NCBI GenBank assembly: GCA_026014485.1
Contig: JAOZIE010000014.1
Span: 101,017-165,016, forward strand
Origin: Candidatus Bathyarchaeota archaeon
GTDB taxonomy: Archaea > Thermoproteota > Bathyarchaeia > Bathyarchaeales > Bathycorpusculaceae
DNA length: 64,000 bases
Reading direction: 5' to 3'
Shown: positions 8,313-16,249 of the stretch, piece after piece
Layout: every line of letters begins with the position of its first letter
Numbering within the stretch: position 1 is the first letter of the stretch
Program-made: the position numbers and the translations under genes
Notes under the pieces: model-generated
The model's input: only the letters and a program-made list of their open reading frames with translations
What the model was told of the DNA's origin: nothing
Databases searched by the model: none

Positions 8313-8471
8313 ATGCCGCAGAAAACGCGCCAGTCAACGAAATCCGAGTGTTTAGATGACCCTGAACATTTACAGGCAATGGATGAAAGCAACACGGAAT
8401 GGGTCGAGCAATGGAAACGGGTCGTCAAGCCTAAACCAACTGGAACCCGAAAGAAAAAACCCTCCACCTAA
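8313..8471 (+). CDS. Small basic hypothetical protein, 52 residues
   Basis: ATG at 8313 to TAA at 8469-8471 gives a 52-residue protein. It has GGGAG at 8301-8305 as ribosome binding site with 7-base spacing, and a good TATA box at 8259-8268, so the expression signals are better than for many larger genes here. The N-terminal half is polar and acidic (DDPEHLQAMDESN), the middle has two Trp (TEWVEQWK), and the C terminus is strongly basic (KPTGTRKKKP). No family recognised. It ends 41 bases before the stop of the convergent RHH-AIRS gene. Short, basic, Trp-bearing proteins like this often bind nucleic acid or ribosomes, but that is a guess. Confidence 0.55.
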   Translation: MPQKTRQSTKSECLDDPEHLQAMDESNTEWVEQWKRVVKPKPTGTRKKKPST

Positions 8472-8512
8472 GTCATTTATCGTTCAGCAGTTTTTGGCGT
8501 TTATTTGTTGTG

Positions 8513-9442
8513 TTAGAGAATTTCCCCGACAACTGCGGTGGGTTTTGGAAGCAGCGCCTTCAGGTCCTCAAGCTTCTGCGGGTCTAACGTAACCAGCACT
8601 ACGGTGGCGGGTCCAGCAGACTTTTCCATATCTAAGCCGCTTTTGTCTGCCAGTTTGAGTTGTCGCCCCACCGCGTAAGCCATCATTCTTGCTTCGTAGG
8701 CGATGCCGAAGGTTCCCACGGTTACGATGTCGTGGATAAACTTTTTTTGTGAAAGCCACGAGACGCTTCGTAGGTCTGCGATTTCGCCTTTGACTTCCGC
8801 TGGAATTACTTCTTCGCCCACTTTAGGTTTGCCAATTGCCACTAATGCGTCGCCGGGTCTGGTTTTTCCTATGCGTAGTTCTTCTTCGTTTGCGAATCCG
8901 ACCACTGTTAAGCCCGCGCCAGTTTGCTCCGTTGTGAAGTTTTCCTCCGTGTTTTCCATCAGGACTTGGTTTGGTTCCAGCCCCAAGATTATGGCTTCGT
9001 TTTTTATGCCTTGCAGAATTTCCTCGCCTGTCGGCTCTTTCTCGACGCCTAAAGTTACGGACAGTAGCAGGGGGAAGGCGCCTGTTGCGACGACATCCAT
9101 CAGGGCGACTCGGGCAAGAAACTTTCCCAGCACTCGACCTTTAACTTTGACTTTGTCCAGGGCTTTTGGTCCAACGGCTCCTGACGATGTTGAACCGACG
9201 ACTAAGGCGTGTCCTGTGGGGATTTTGAGAATTGACACGTCTCCTCTTCTTGTGTATGCGATTTGGGCGGGTTTCACTTGGAAGGCTATGGGTCTGAGCA
9301 TGGTGCCGACGTTTTCGACGAGTTGTAGGTACACGGTTAGGGCTTGGCGGATGACTTCTGAGCGGTTAAGTTCGTATTTCTTGGCAAGTTTGTCGGTGTC
9401 GGCGATTATTTTTTCGGATAACCTGACGTTTGTTACCTTCAT
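8513..9442 (-). CDS. Ribbon-helix-helix / AIR-synthase-like fusion, candidate alpha-ribazole kinase (CblS-like)
   Basis: A 309-residue fusion. Residues 1-45 are a CopG/NikR-type ribbon-helix-helix DNA-binding domain (VTNVRLSEKIIADTDKLAKK then NRSEVIRQAL). The rest is a PurM/AIR-synthase fold: the N-terminal subdomain (GDVSILKIPTGHALVVG, then DVVATGAFPLLLSVTLG) and the C-terminal subdomain (TRPGDALVAIGKPKVGEEV). Relatives with this fold (ThiL, SelD, HypE, CblS) use ATP to phosphorylate or activate a substrate. The gene is divergent from cobT, followed by an ECF-type membrane protein, cobD and cbiB. This context favours alpha-ribazole kinase (CblS), which with the transporter CblT salvages the cobalamin lower ligand precursor. 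The RHH domain suggests that it also represses the divergent promoter. HypE-like or other AIRS functions remain possible. Confidence 0.65.
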   Translation of the reverse strand: MKVTNVRLSEKIIADTDKLAKKYELNRSEVIRQALTVYLQLVENVGTMLRPIAFQVKPAQIAYTRRGDVSILKIPTGHALVVGSTSSGAVGPKALDKVKVKGRVLGKFLARVALMDVVATGAFPLLLSVTLGVEKEPTGEEILQGIKNEAIILGLEPNQVLMENTEENFTTEQTGAGLTVVGFANEEELRIGKTRPGDALVAIGKPKVGEEVIPAEVKGEIADLRSVSWLSQKKFIHDIVTVGTFGIAYEARMMAYAVGRQLKLADKSGLDMEKSAGPATVVLVTLDPQKLEDLKALLPKPTAVVGEIL

Positions 9443-9501
9443 ACAGATGTCACCACACTACGGTTGTAATACACGCGAAAAGGCTTTTATGAGTTGCCCC
9501 C

Positions 9502-9511
9502 GCATGCATGC
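9502..9511. promoter_or_regulatory. Palindrome in the RHH-AIRS / cobT intergenic region
   Basis: GCATGCATGC is a 10-bp perfect palindrome in the 95-bp gap between the divergent genes, downstream of a TTTTAT element (9485-9490) that could be the cobT TATA box. It is a candidate operator for the RHH domain. The 8-bp core GCATGCAT also occurs elsewhere in the window, inside coding sequence, so the evidence is weak. Confidence 0.25.
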
Positions 9512-9537
9512 CTGAACCAGCTTCGAGAGAATAAAAA

Positions 9538-10629
9538 ATGCAAGACATACTATACGCTCACAACGAAAAAGACGGCAAAACCTTCCTAGCCAACCTAAAA
9601 GGGAAAACCCCGCTTTTCACCTGCACCTTAAGCACAACGGAAACAGGCAAAATCTCTGGCATATCAGCCGCGGGAGCAAACCCCGAGATAACTGATTACA
9701 CGCCGCCAGCAGACATCGAGATGCTGCTTTTAGGCAAATGCAAATGCATCAACGGCGTCCCTGTGACCCCTGATGGCATTCCGACTCCAGCGTTGGTTAC
9801 CATGTCAGCGCTTAACCTAGCTGGTATAGCTACGTTGCCCGTCAACGCGGGGTTACGGGTTCTGCCACATGTGCCGTTTTTGGAGTTAGGCGCAAAACCT
9901 GGCGCAGACATCCGAACAGGCAAAGCCGTCGAGAACGCTGAGGAAGTTTTGCAGAGCGCCAAGCTCGCTGGACAAATCCTGTCCAAAACCGCTGATTACC
10001 TTGTGGTTGCTGAGAGCATTCCTGGCGGAACCACCACTGCGCTGGGCGTCCTGTTGGCGATGGGTGTAGACGGAAAAGGAAAAGTCAGCAGCAGCATGCC
10101 TGGAAACCCGCATGACCTCAAAACAAAAACGGTTGAGGAGGGGCTGAAAGCTTCAGGGATAGCCTTCGGCGACTTAGCAAATGACCCGTTGAGGGCGGTT
10201 TCATGCGTCGGCGACCCCATGATGCCTGCTTTCGCGGGGCTGGTTCTGGGTGCTGCAGAGCAAATTCCTGTGTTGATGGCTGGCGGAACCCAAATGAGTG
10301 CTGTATTAGCGATAATCAATGCTTTGAACCCCAACGTTTTGGGCAATGTCGCCATCGGGACAACCCGCTGGATAATCAGCGACGAAACATCCGACCTCAA
10401 AGCCCTCGTTAACCAAATCGCAGATGTTCCCATTCTGGCGGCGAACTTGGATTTTGGCAGCTCCAGATTCAGCGGCTTAAGAGCATACGAAGCTGGAGTT
10501 GTTAAAGAAGGCGTCGGAGTTGGCGGCTCAGCCATCGCTGCTATGGTGAAGTCTGAAGGTGCCGTAACCAAACAAACCCTGCTCAGAGAAGTCGAACGCA
10601 ACTATGAGCAACTGGTAACCTCAAAGTAG
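9538..10629 (+). CDS. cobT: Archaeal-type CobT phosphoribosyltransferase
   Basis: A 363-residue protein of the archaeal nicotinate mononucleotide-dependent phosphoribosyltransferase family. It would transfer phosphoribose from nicotinate mononucleotide to the cobalamin lower-ligand base, giving alpha-ribotide. Visible family features include Gly-rich loops around ESIPGGTTTALGVLLAMG, GDPMMPAFAGLVLGA and LMAGGTQMSAVLA, and the C-terminal GVGGSAIAA. Length matches the archaeal family rather than the shorter bacterial enzyme alignment. It is the first gene of a plus-strand group (cobT, ECF S-like, cobD, cbiB), 21 bases before the next gene. No strong ribosome binding site precedes the ATG at 9538; the short leader after the predicted TATA fits weak or leaderless-like initiation. 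Confidence 0.85.
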   Translation: MQDILYAHNEKDGKTFLANLKGKTPLFTCTLSTTETGKISGISAAGANPEITDYTPPADIEMLLLGKCKCINGVPVTPDGIPTPALVTMSALNLAGIATLPVNAGLRVLPHVPFLELGAKPGADIRTGKAVENAEEVLQSAKLAGQILSKTADYLVVAESIPGGTTTALGVLLAMGVDGKGKVSSSMPGNPHDLKTKTVEEGLKASGIAFGDLANDPLRAVSCVGDPMMPAFAGLVLGAAEQIPVLMAGGTQMSAVLAIINALNPNVLGNVAIGTTRWIISDETSDLKALVNQIADVPILAANLDFGSSRFSGLRAYEAGVVKEGVGVGGSAIAAMVKSEGAVTKQTLLREVERNYEQLVTSK

Positions 10630-10650
10630 ACTACCAAGGAGACCGATAAG

Positions 10651-11235
10651 ATGTTGATGCAGAAACCAAGCAAAGCCAAACAAGCCTCTATAATGGCTAT
10701 GTCCGCGGCGCTCTACGCCATATTCTTCTTTCTGTCATGGTCAGTGACGCTGCCTGGGTTCACTCTTCTTTATCTGCCGATTATTCTGCTGGGCGTTTTC
10801 CCGTTTTGGTTCGGCTGGAGCGGACTCGTAGGAAGCATGGTCGGCGGCTTCATCGGCGGCGCCTTCGTTGAAGGTCTAGGGTTGCTGGGTGTTTTTGAGA
10901 TTGTTGTAGCGGTTCTGATTTACATGCTAAACTGGGCGCTCATTCCACAAAAGGCTGAGGACGGAAAAGGAAGAGGCATCTTCACACTTTTGGGTGTGTA
11001 TGCTTTGAGCCTTTTCGCAGGAACCAGCTATATTCTTTGGCAGTACACGGTTCTGCCGCAGTTGTTCACAGCAACCGAAGCACTGCCCATCTTGGCGACG
11101 ACGTACGCTCTTAACCTGCCAATTGTGATGATAGCCTGTCCTGCTTTGCTTAGGGCGATTTCCCCGAAGTTGAAGAGTTGGGGAATCTACTCAGGCAACC
11201 TCTGGGAATGGAACAGAAACAGAAGCAAAAACTGA
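10651..11235 (+). CDS. ECF transporter S-component-like membrane protein (CblT-like candidate)
   Basis: A 194-residue integral membrane protein with about five to six transmembrane helices and an N-terminal MAMSAALYAIFFFLS segment typical of energy-coupling-factor substrate-binding (S) components. A glycine-rich loop (GSMVGGFIGGAFVEGLG) lies in the middle. AAGGAG at 10636-10641 gives a good start at ATG 10651, directly after cobT. S components bind a vitamin and share a separate EcfAAT module, which is not in this window. Position between cobT and cobD, with a CblS-like kinase gene opposite, points to alpha-ribazole or a related lower-ligand precursor as substrate, as for CblT. Substrate is inference from context; the S-component fold is fairly clear. 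Confidence 0.65.
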   Translation: MLMQKPSKAKQASIMAMSAALYAIFFFLSWSVTLPGFTLLYLPIILLGVFPFWFGWSGLVGSMVGGFIGGAFVEGLGLLGVFEIVVAVLIYMLNWALIPQKAEDGKGRGIFTLLGVYALSLFAGTSYILWQYTVLPQLFTATEALPILATTYALNLPIVMIACPALLRAISPKLKSWGIYSGNLWEWNRNRSKN

Positions 11236-11319
11236 CGGCGTCGACTCATAGAGTCCGCTGACTACCCCGAATTCTTATCCACTTTTAACCGTGGTTTTTG
11301 GCTTAAAACACCCATCCGA

Positions 11320-11329
11320 ATATTTATAT
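11320..11329 (+). promoter_or_regulatory. TATA box ahead of the cobD-like gene
   Basis: ATATTTATAT is a clear archaeal TATA element about 120 bases before the GTG start at 11452. It predicts an unusually long leader of about 100 bases. I looked in that leader for the cobalamin riboswitch core GCCACTG and did not find it. Confidence 0.55.
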
Positions 11330-11451
11330 GACCTTTTAGCTTACAACAATCGAACCTTAGCCGCGAAGCCGTAAAAGCACGGGGAAAATTGTTTATGCCT
11401 TTCATAACGGATTTATTGAGCTGCCCCGAAAAGAGAGAGGGATGATTACCA

Positions 11452-12582
11452 GTGAAACCTGCGTTGGATTTGGCTAAGGCAAACTTTCGGGGTCTCACGC
11501 CATGTGTGCACGGTGCGGACGTTTTGGAAGCGGCAGGTGCGGCTGGTCTTGAACGGGAAGCAATTTTGGATTTCAGTTCCAGCGTTAACCCTTTGGGGCC
11601 ATCAGATAAAGCGCTGCAAGCCATAAAGGCGGGGTTTAGCCAGATTCCCAGTTACCCTGATTCCTATTCAAATGAGCTGCGGGACGCCATAGCCAGCCAT
11701 TACGCGGGAGTAGACAGAGGCAACGTAATTGTGAGTAACGGTTCAACGGAGCTCATTTACCTGTTTGCCGAGGCATTCATGCGTAGGGGCGATGTAGCGC
11801 TTGTTCCTGCACCATCGTTTGGGGAATACGAGACTGCCGTTCGAAAAACGGGCGAAAAAGTTCGGTATGTGAAGCTCGGCAGAGGTTTTCAGGTTACCTC
11901 AGAAAAATTTTTGCGTGCGATGTCTGGGAACGCCAAGATTGTTTATTTCTGTAACCCAAATAACCCCACAAGCATGTTGACTTCGCAGGAGACGCTTGCC
12001 TCGATTATTCAGAGTGCGCTTGAGCGGGATATTCTGGTTTTTCTGGATGAAGATTTCTTGGAGTTTGTGGACGGCGAAGAAACCTTGTCTATGATACGCA
12101 GGATTAGGGAGTTTCCGAACCTGTTTGTTTTGCGGTCGTTCACTAAACTTTTCGGGTTAACTGGACTCAGAATTGGCTACGGTGTTGCCTCAGAAGAACT
12201 CGTTAGCGTGTTGATGAACGCCAAGTTGCCTTGGAACGTTAACTGTTTAGGGCAGGCTGCTGCAGTAGCGGCTCTAAACGATGCAGAGCACCTCAAGAGA
12301 ACACTTGATTTAGTGCGAGAAGAAAAAACGTTTCTGTTTAGTCGCTTATCCAAAATCAAGGCTTTCAAGGTTTATCCGCCTGATGCCAACTTCCTATTTC
12401 TAAATATCAAGAAAACGGGTTTAACGGCTGCCCAGCTCAAGCAGAAGATGCTGCGTAAAGGCGTTTTGATTCGGGACTGCAGTTCCTTTGCTGGTTTAGA
12501 TGAGTATTACATTCGGGTTGCGGTGAAGACAAGGCAGGAAAACGAGCGGTTGCTTGCCGCGTTTAAGGAGTGTTTGAGCTAA
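11452..12582 (+). CDS. cobD: L-threonine-O-3-phosphate decarboxylase-like aminotransferase-fold enzyme
   Basis: A 376-residue fold-type I PLP enzyme. The N terminus CVHGADVLEAAG followed by LDFSSSVNPLGP is the CobD hallmark that separates it from histidinol-phosphate aminotransferase (HisC). The PLP lysine is in RSFTKLFGLTGLRIGY; FCNPNNPTS and LDEDFLEF carry the cofactor Asn and Asp. CobD makes (R)-1-amino-2-propanol phosphate, the nucleotide-loop linker attached by CbiB, whose gene follows 10 bases later. GTG at 11452 is preceded by a GAGAGAGGG purine tract about 10 bases upstream. It has its own TATA box at 11320-11329. A HisC role cannot be fully excluded but context is strongly in favour of CobD. 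Confidence 0.85.
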   Translation: MKPALDLAKANFRGLTPCVHGADVLEAAGAAGLEREAILDFSSSVNPLGPSDKALQAIKAGFSQIPSYPDSYSNELRDAIASHYAGVDRGNVIVSNGSTELIYLFAEAFMRRGDVALVPAPSFGEYETAVRKTGEKVRYVKLGRGFQVTSEKFLRAMSGNAKIVYFCNPNNPTSMLTSQETLASIIQSALERDILVFLDEDFLEFVDGEETLSMIRRIREFPNLFVLRSFTKLFGLTGLRIGYGVASEELVSVLMNAKLPWNVNCLGQAAAVAALNDAEHLKRTLDLVREEKTFLFSRLSKIKAFKVYPPDANFLFLNIKKTGLTAAQLKQKMLRKGVLIRDCSSFAGLDEYYIRVAVKTRQENERLLAAFKECLS

Positions 12583-12592
12583 AGCAGGTTTG

Positions 12593-13570
12593 ATGCTGTG
12601 GATGTTCCTGTTTGATGTGTCTTTCTTTTCGGATTCGGTTTTGGTGTTTGTTTTAGCTTTAGCTATTGATTTAGCGTTTGGCGAAATCCCCGATAGAGCT
12701 CACCCCACGGTTTGGATGGGCTACGTGATTGCGTTTCTGAAAGGCAAACTCAAATCTGGCAATCCCCGCGTGGACAAGGTGAGTGGCGTGTTTTTGTGTG
12801 TGGGGTCAGTGGCGGTTTTTGCTGTTCCCGCCTTCGCGATTCTGTGGTTGCTGCGGCAGGTTCCCGTTTGGGGCTGGCTACTCTACATTATTGCGGCGGC
12901 GATTATGCTGAAGACAACTTTTGCGCTCAAATGCATGCGGTACTACACTTCGCCAATTGAGCGGGCTTTGAAGAAGGGCGATTTAGCTGAGGCTAGGCGG
13001 TGGATGCGGTTTATTGTGCGGCGTGACCCTGAAACGCTGGATGAGCGGCATCTGGTTTCTGCGTCTGTAGAATCCATCGCGGAGAGCACCACGGACGGGG
13101 TGACTTCGCCGTTTTTCTTTTTTGCCCTGTTTGGGGTTCCAGGCGCTTTCGCGTTTCGAGTCATCAACACGTTGGATTCGATGGTGGGCTACCGTGACCC
13201 CGTGAACATAAACATCGGATGGTTCTCCGCAAAGATGGATACAATAACCAACTATGTTCCTGCAAGAATCACAGCGGTTTTGATGGTTGCCGCCTCTGCT
13301 GTGCTGGGTGCTGACTGGCACAGTTCATGGCGGATTCTGAAGCGTGACCGCAACAAAACAGCAAGCCCCAACGCAGGCTGGACAATTTCAGCTATGGCAG
13401 GCGCGTTGAACACGCAACTAGAAAAAGAAGGCAGCTACGCCCTAGGCGATGCAAAACGGTTCTCTGCAGGCGACATAACTTGGGCATGGCACATAATGCA
13501 ACTAACCACAATCCTATTCGGCATCACCGTAATCCTGCCCATTTTAGCTCTGGTAGCTTTCGTAGTGTAG
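12593..13570 (+). CDS. cbiB: Adenosylcobinamide-phosphate synthase CbiB
   Basis: A polytopic membrane protein of about 325 residues. The conserved start LALAIDLAFGEIPDRAHPTVWMG, the block SVESIAESTTDGVTSPFF and the segment NTLDSMVGYRDP are CbiB signatures. CbiB joins adenosylcobyric acid to the aminopropanol phosphate made by CobD. ATG 12593 is chosen over the TTG three bases upstream; the cobD stop is 10 bases before. There are about four to five hydrophobic helices (residues about 15-35, 60-85, 90-110, 210-230, 300-325). The usual partners CobY/CobU, CobS and CobZ are not in the window. Confidence 0.9.
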   Translation: MLWMFLFDVSFFSDSVLVFVLALAIDLAFGEIPDRAHPTVWMGYVIAFLKGKLKSGNPRVDKVSGVFLCVGSVAVFAVPAFAILWLLRQVPVWGWLLYIIAAAIMLKTTFALKCMRYYTSPIERALKKGDLAEARRWMRFIVRRDPETLDERHLVSASVESIAESTTDGVTSPFFFFALFGVPGAFAFRVINTLDSMVGYRDPVNINIGWFSAKMDTITNYVPARITAVLMVAASAVLGADWHSSWRILKRDRNKTASPNAGWTISAMAGALNTQLEKEGSYALGDAKRFSAGDITWAWHIMQLTTILFGITVILPILALVAFVV

Positions 13571-13833
13571 ACCACGTTTTCTGTTTGTCTGATGTGCGAT
13601 TTTTTGTCTATACCCCCTCTATAAATAGTTGCCAAGCGTCGGCTGCCGCGTCTGATGCCCGTGAAACGGTGTTTCTAACTTGCCCTGTGCCTCTGCGGTT
13701 TTTCAACATGCTAATGACGCAAAATTTCGCCAATAGGGACCTACCTCTATAGGTTTTTGCATCGAATCAATATTTGCATCCAAATAGGTTTGCGTTTTGT
13801 CTGCTGTTGTGTGTAAGCGTGTTCCAAGCAGCT

Positions 13834-15237
13834 TTAGCGTTTTTTCTTCCTGTGCAGAAACACAGCCAGAACCGTCGCAGCTGCAAGGCAAACGGCGGCT
13901 ACAGTGGCAATTAGCCAGTACATGTTTGTCTGTTCGTTTGTGTTGTTGTCTGAAGGGGTAACGGTGGGCTGTGGTGAGGCGGATTCTGAGGGCGATTGTG
14001 TGGGCTGTGGTGTTGCTGAATTAGTCGGTGCAGTCCCATAACCAAACGGCGTATAAACTTCAACGGTATCCGTCGCCTGCCCCGGTAGGACAAAACTCGT
14101 CAAACCGCCACCAATCGCAAACAGTTTATCCTCCACTACTGCAACAGCCAAATGTCCACGTGCAGTAGGCATATCTGTTGCGGTGCCCCAAGAATCCGAC
14201 TCTGGGTCATAAACCCAGTTCTGGCTAATGGCTTCGTAGTTTGCGAGCCCATGGACTATGTATCCTCCTATGACATAGATTCTTTTTGGTGCATATTTTC
14301 CGGTGGTTGCCCCAATACCCATAGATATGGCGCCAACATCGAGGTTGATTAGTTCTTTGGGAATTGGGCTGCCGTTGCTCCAAGAATCATTATTTGCGTC
14401 ATAAATGTGGACTGATCTGCCGCCTTCAGCTATGATGTATATTTTGTCGTTTATTGCGGACGATACGTAGCCTGCTGGCCAATAGGGTATTTTAGTTTTG
14501 TTTGTCCAGGAATCTGTGGTGGGGTCGTATACTTCTGTTGCTTCTCCGCTTATGAGGTAGATTTTTCCGTTTGCCACGTTTGCGTCGATGTTTCTTCTTG
14601 CCTTTGGCAGGGCTTGTTTTGTTTCCCAAGTATCAGCTTTCGCGTCGTAAACTTCGTTCACGGTTGATGGCTCTGAATTCACGATGGTTGTGGCTGGGAT
14701 AAACCAGTATTTTTGTCCACTTATCACGTACACCTTGTTATCTATCGCTGCTATAGCGTAGTCTATTCTTGGGGTGGGCATGGTTGTTTTTTGGGTCCAA
14801 CTGTCTGTTTGGGGGTTATACATGTATGTGGCTTCTCTATGGAACACGTATATTTTGTCGTTAACGGTGACTGCCTTTCCGCCGGTTAGTGTTTTGGGTA
14901 GGAGTGTTTTGTTTTTCCAGATGTTCTCTTCCAAGGCGCGGGGGGTTGTTGTTTGTGTGGCTGCTTGTGTGGGGGTTTGTGTGTTTGTGTTTATGTTGAA
15001 TTGTGTTTGGGTTTTTAGGGTAAATGTCACTTGATTTATGTGGTGTGTTGTGTTTTGTGGAGAAGTGACTGTAAACGTTTCGTAGGGTGAGTCGTTTATT
15101 TTTCCAGTGGTAGGGTCGTAAGGGTTGGCCGCTGCAAATTCGACCAATAGGGTAACTATAATCGGTATGACTAGTAAAGGCAGTAATTTTGCTGTCATGT
15201 ACCTTTTTTTTCGAGTTGACGCGGTCAAAGCATGCAT
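13834..15237 (-). CDS. Secreted kelch-repeat protein with C-terminal membrane anchor
   Basis: A 467-residue surface protein. It has a signal peptide (basic KKRYMTAKLL then LLVIPIIVTLLVEFAAA, cleavage near residue 37), a Thr/Gln-rich spacer (about 75-105), then a kelch propeller (about 105-395) of five to six blades, each with a VYDPxTDSW-type segment preceded by KIYVIGG-like strands. After a Pro/Ser/Thr linker (400-435), a single transmembrane helix (about 440-460) ends in HRKKKR. Kelch propellers bind proteins or sugars outside the cell; no enzyme motif is seen. It is divergent from the winged-helix protein at 15696; the shared 458-bp region contains the palindrome at 15342-15359. Confidence 0.8.
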   Translation of the reverse strand: MHALTASTRKKRYMTAKLLPLLVIPIIVTLLVEFAAANPYDPTTGKINDSPYETFTVTSPQNTTHHINQVTFTLKTQTQFNINTNTQTPTQAATQTTTPRALEENIWKNKTLLPKTLTGGKAVTVNDKIYVFHREATYMYNPQTDSWTQKTTMPTPRIDYAIAAIDNKVYVISGQKYWFIPATTIVNSEPSTVNEVYDAKADTWETKQALPKARRNIDANVANGKIYLISGEATEVYDPTTDSWTNKTKIPYWPAGYVSSAINDKIYIIAEGGRSVHIYDANNDSWSNGSPIPKELINLDVGAISMGIGATTGKYAPKRIYVIGGYIVHGLANYEAISQNWVYDPESDSWGTATDMPTARGHLAVAVVEDKLFAIGGGLTSFVLPGQATDTVEVYTPFGYGTAPTNSATPQPTQSPSESASPQPTVTPSDNNTNEQTNMYWLIATVAAVCLAAATVLAVFLHRKKKR

Positions 15238-15284
15238 ACTGCATTTTCCCCTTATTCCTAACTAAAAATTGTTAGAAATTCTTG

Positions 15285-15293
15285 AATTATATG
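15285..15293 (-). promoter_or_regulatory. TATA box for the kelch protein gene
   Basis: On the minus strand this reads CATATAATT, about 50 bases before the start codon at 15237. The 458-bp divergent region otherwise holds the palindrome at 15342-15359 and a plus-strand TATA-like element at 15641-15650; I see no gene in it. Confidence 0.45.
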
Positions 15294-15341
15294 CCTTTTT
15301 ATCAAGATTTCTTGACCAAGAAGTTTTCCACTGCAGATTTT

Positions 15342-15359
15342 AGTCAAAGTACTTTGACT
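15342..15359. promoter_or_regulatory. Perfect 18-bp palindrome, candidate operator
   Basis: AGTCAAAGTACTTTGACT equals its own reverse complement over all 18 bases. It lies about 50 bp upstream of the kelch gene TATA element, in the region between two divergent genes, one of which encodes a winged-helix protein. A dimeric regulator site is the simplest explanation. Confidence 0.5.
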
Positions 15360-15640
15360 TATGAATAACCTGAAACGTTTTCAGAAAATTACGGGCATTG
15401 GTGGCGCCCTGTTTTTCTGTTTTTGTGTGCATCTTGTACACATGAATGTTAAATTAGTGATTTGCAGCTTAGCTTAGCTCGTTGGGGTTGCGGCTGTTGG
15501 AAAAAAGTGGTTTCGCGCTCTCTGCTGACCGCGGCATTCATGACTATTTGCTTCTGTTCTCCCTGATTCCACTCTACACAGGTGTGTCTGTGTCTTTGCG
15601 AAGCTGAGTTGACAATTAGCGTTAGTCCAGTTCGCAACAA

Positions 15641-15650
15641 TTATTAAATT
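15641..15650 (+). promoter_or_regulatory. TATA-like element for the winged-helix gene
   Basis: TTATTAAATT lies about 50 bases ahead of the ATG at 15696, with the GAGGTGA ribosome binding site at 15681-15687 between them. Confidence 0.4.
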
Positions 15651-15695
15651 TTCAAGAGGCAAACTTAACGGGCAAGGAATGAGGTGACTCCAGAA

Positions 15696-16109
15696 ATGGT
15701 TAGACGTTCAATATTTGATCAGATATTTAGGGAGATGCAGAGCATCCGTATTCGGCTGGATGACTTGGAAAACAGCATAGCCAACTGGAACCCGCAGCCC
15801 CTTGAAGTTTCCGAGTCCAGACTTATCTCTTTACCTGACCACCTACGCAGAACCTACTTGGTTGTTGTATCCAAGGGCGAATGCACCGCCATAGACGTAT
15901 CCAACGCCACAGGCAGATGCCGCGCCATCGAAAGCAACTACCTAAACCAGCTCGCACGCATGGGCTGGCTAAACAAACGCCGCATATCCAAAACAACACA
16001 TTTCCGCGGGGTCCCAAACCAGATGCTCAAGAAAAACCCGAACACAAGGCTGAACGCAATCACCATAGCAGAGTCCTCAATAGACCTAAAAGAGACCTGC
16101 AAAAAATAG
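15696..16109 (+). CDS. Winged-helix DNA-binding protein
   Basis: A protein of 137 residues. ATG 15696 is preferred over GTG 15684 because GAGGTGA at 15681-15687 makes an ideal ribosome binding site for it. The first 35 residues form a heptad-patterned helix (FREMQSIRIRLDDLENSIANW), probably a short coiled coil for dimerisation. Residues about 45-110 are a MarR-like winged helix: LPDHLRRTYLVVV, AIDVSNATGR, then the recognition helix RAIESNYLNQLARMGWL and a wing (KRRISKTTHFRG). It probably regulates itself and/or the divergent kelch gene. The palindrome at 15342-15359 is a candidate site. Effector unknown. Confidence 0.7.
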   Translation: MVRRSIFDQIFREMQSIRIRLDDLENSIANWNPQPLEVSESRLISLPDHLRRTYLVVVSKGECTAIDVSNATGRCRAIESNYLNQLARMGWLNKRRISKTTHFRGVPNQMLKKNPNTRLNAITIAESSIDLKETCKK

Positions 16110-16249
16110 CCCACAAAACCGGCTGCCGCCCCGCTTGAAACGTGCAGAGCTGCCGCTATTACAGAAAAAAGTGCCTAAAAAAAGGGTCCCGCCTAAACGC
16201 CTGTTAACCAGCCCTCAAAAACAGCAAAAAAGATGCGGTTGGCTGTTTG

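Noticed and set aside
11330-11451. Cobalamin riboswitch in the leader of the cobD-like gene
   Set aside because: The leader is about 100 bases long, but the B12-box core and the expected helices are not recognisable, and such riboswitches are rare in archaea.
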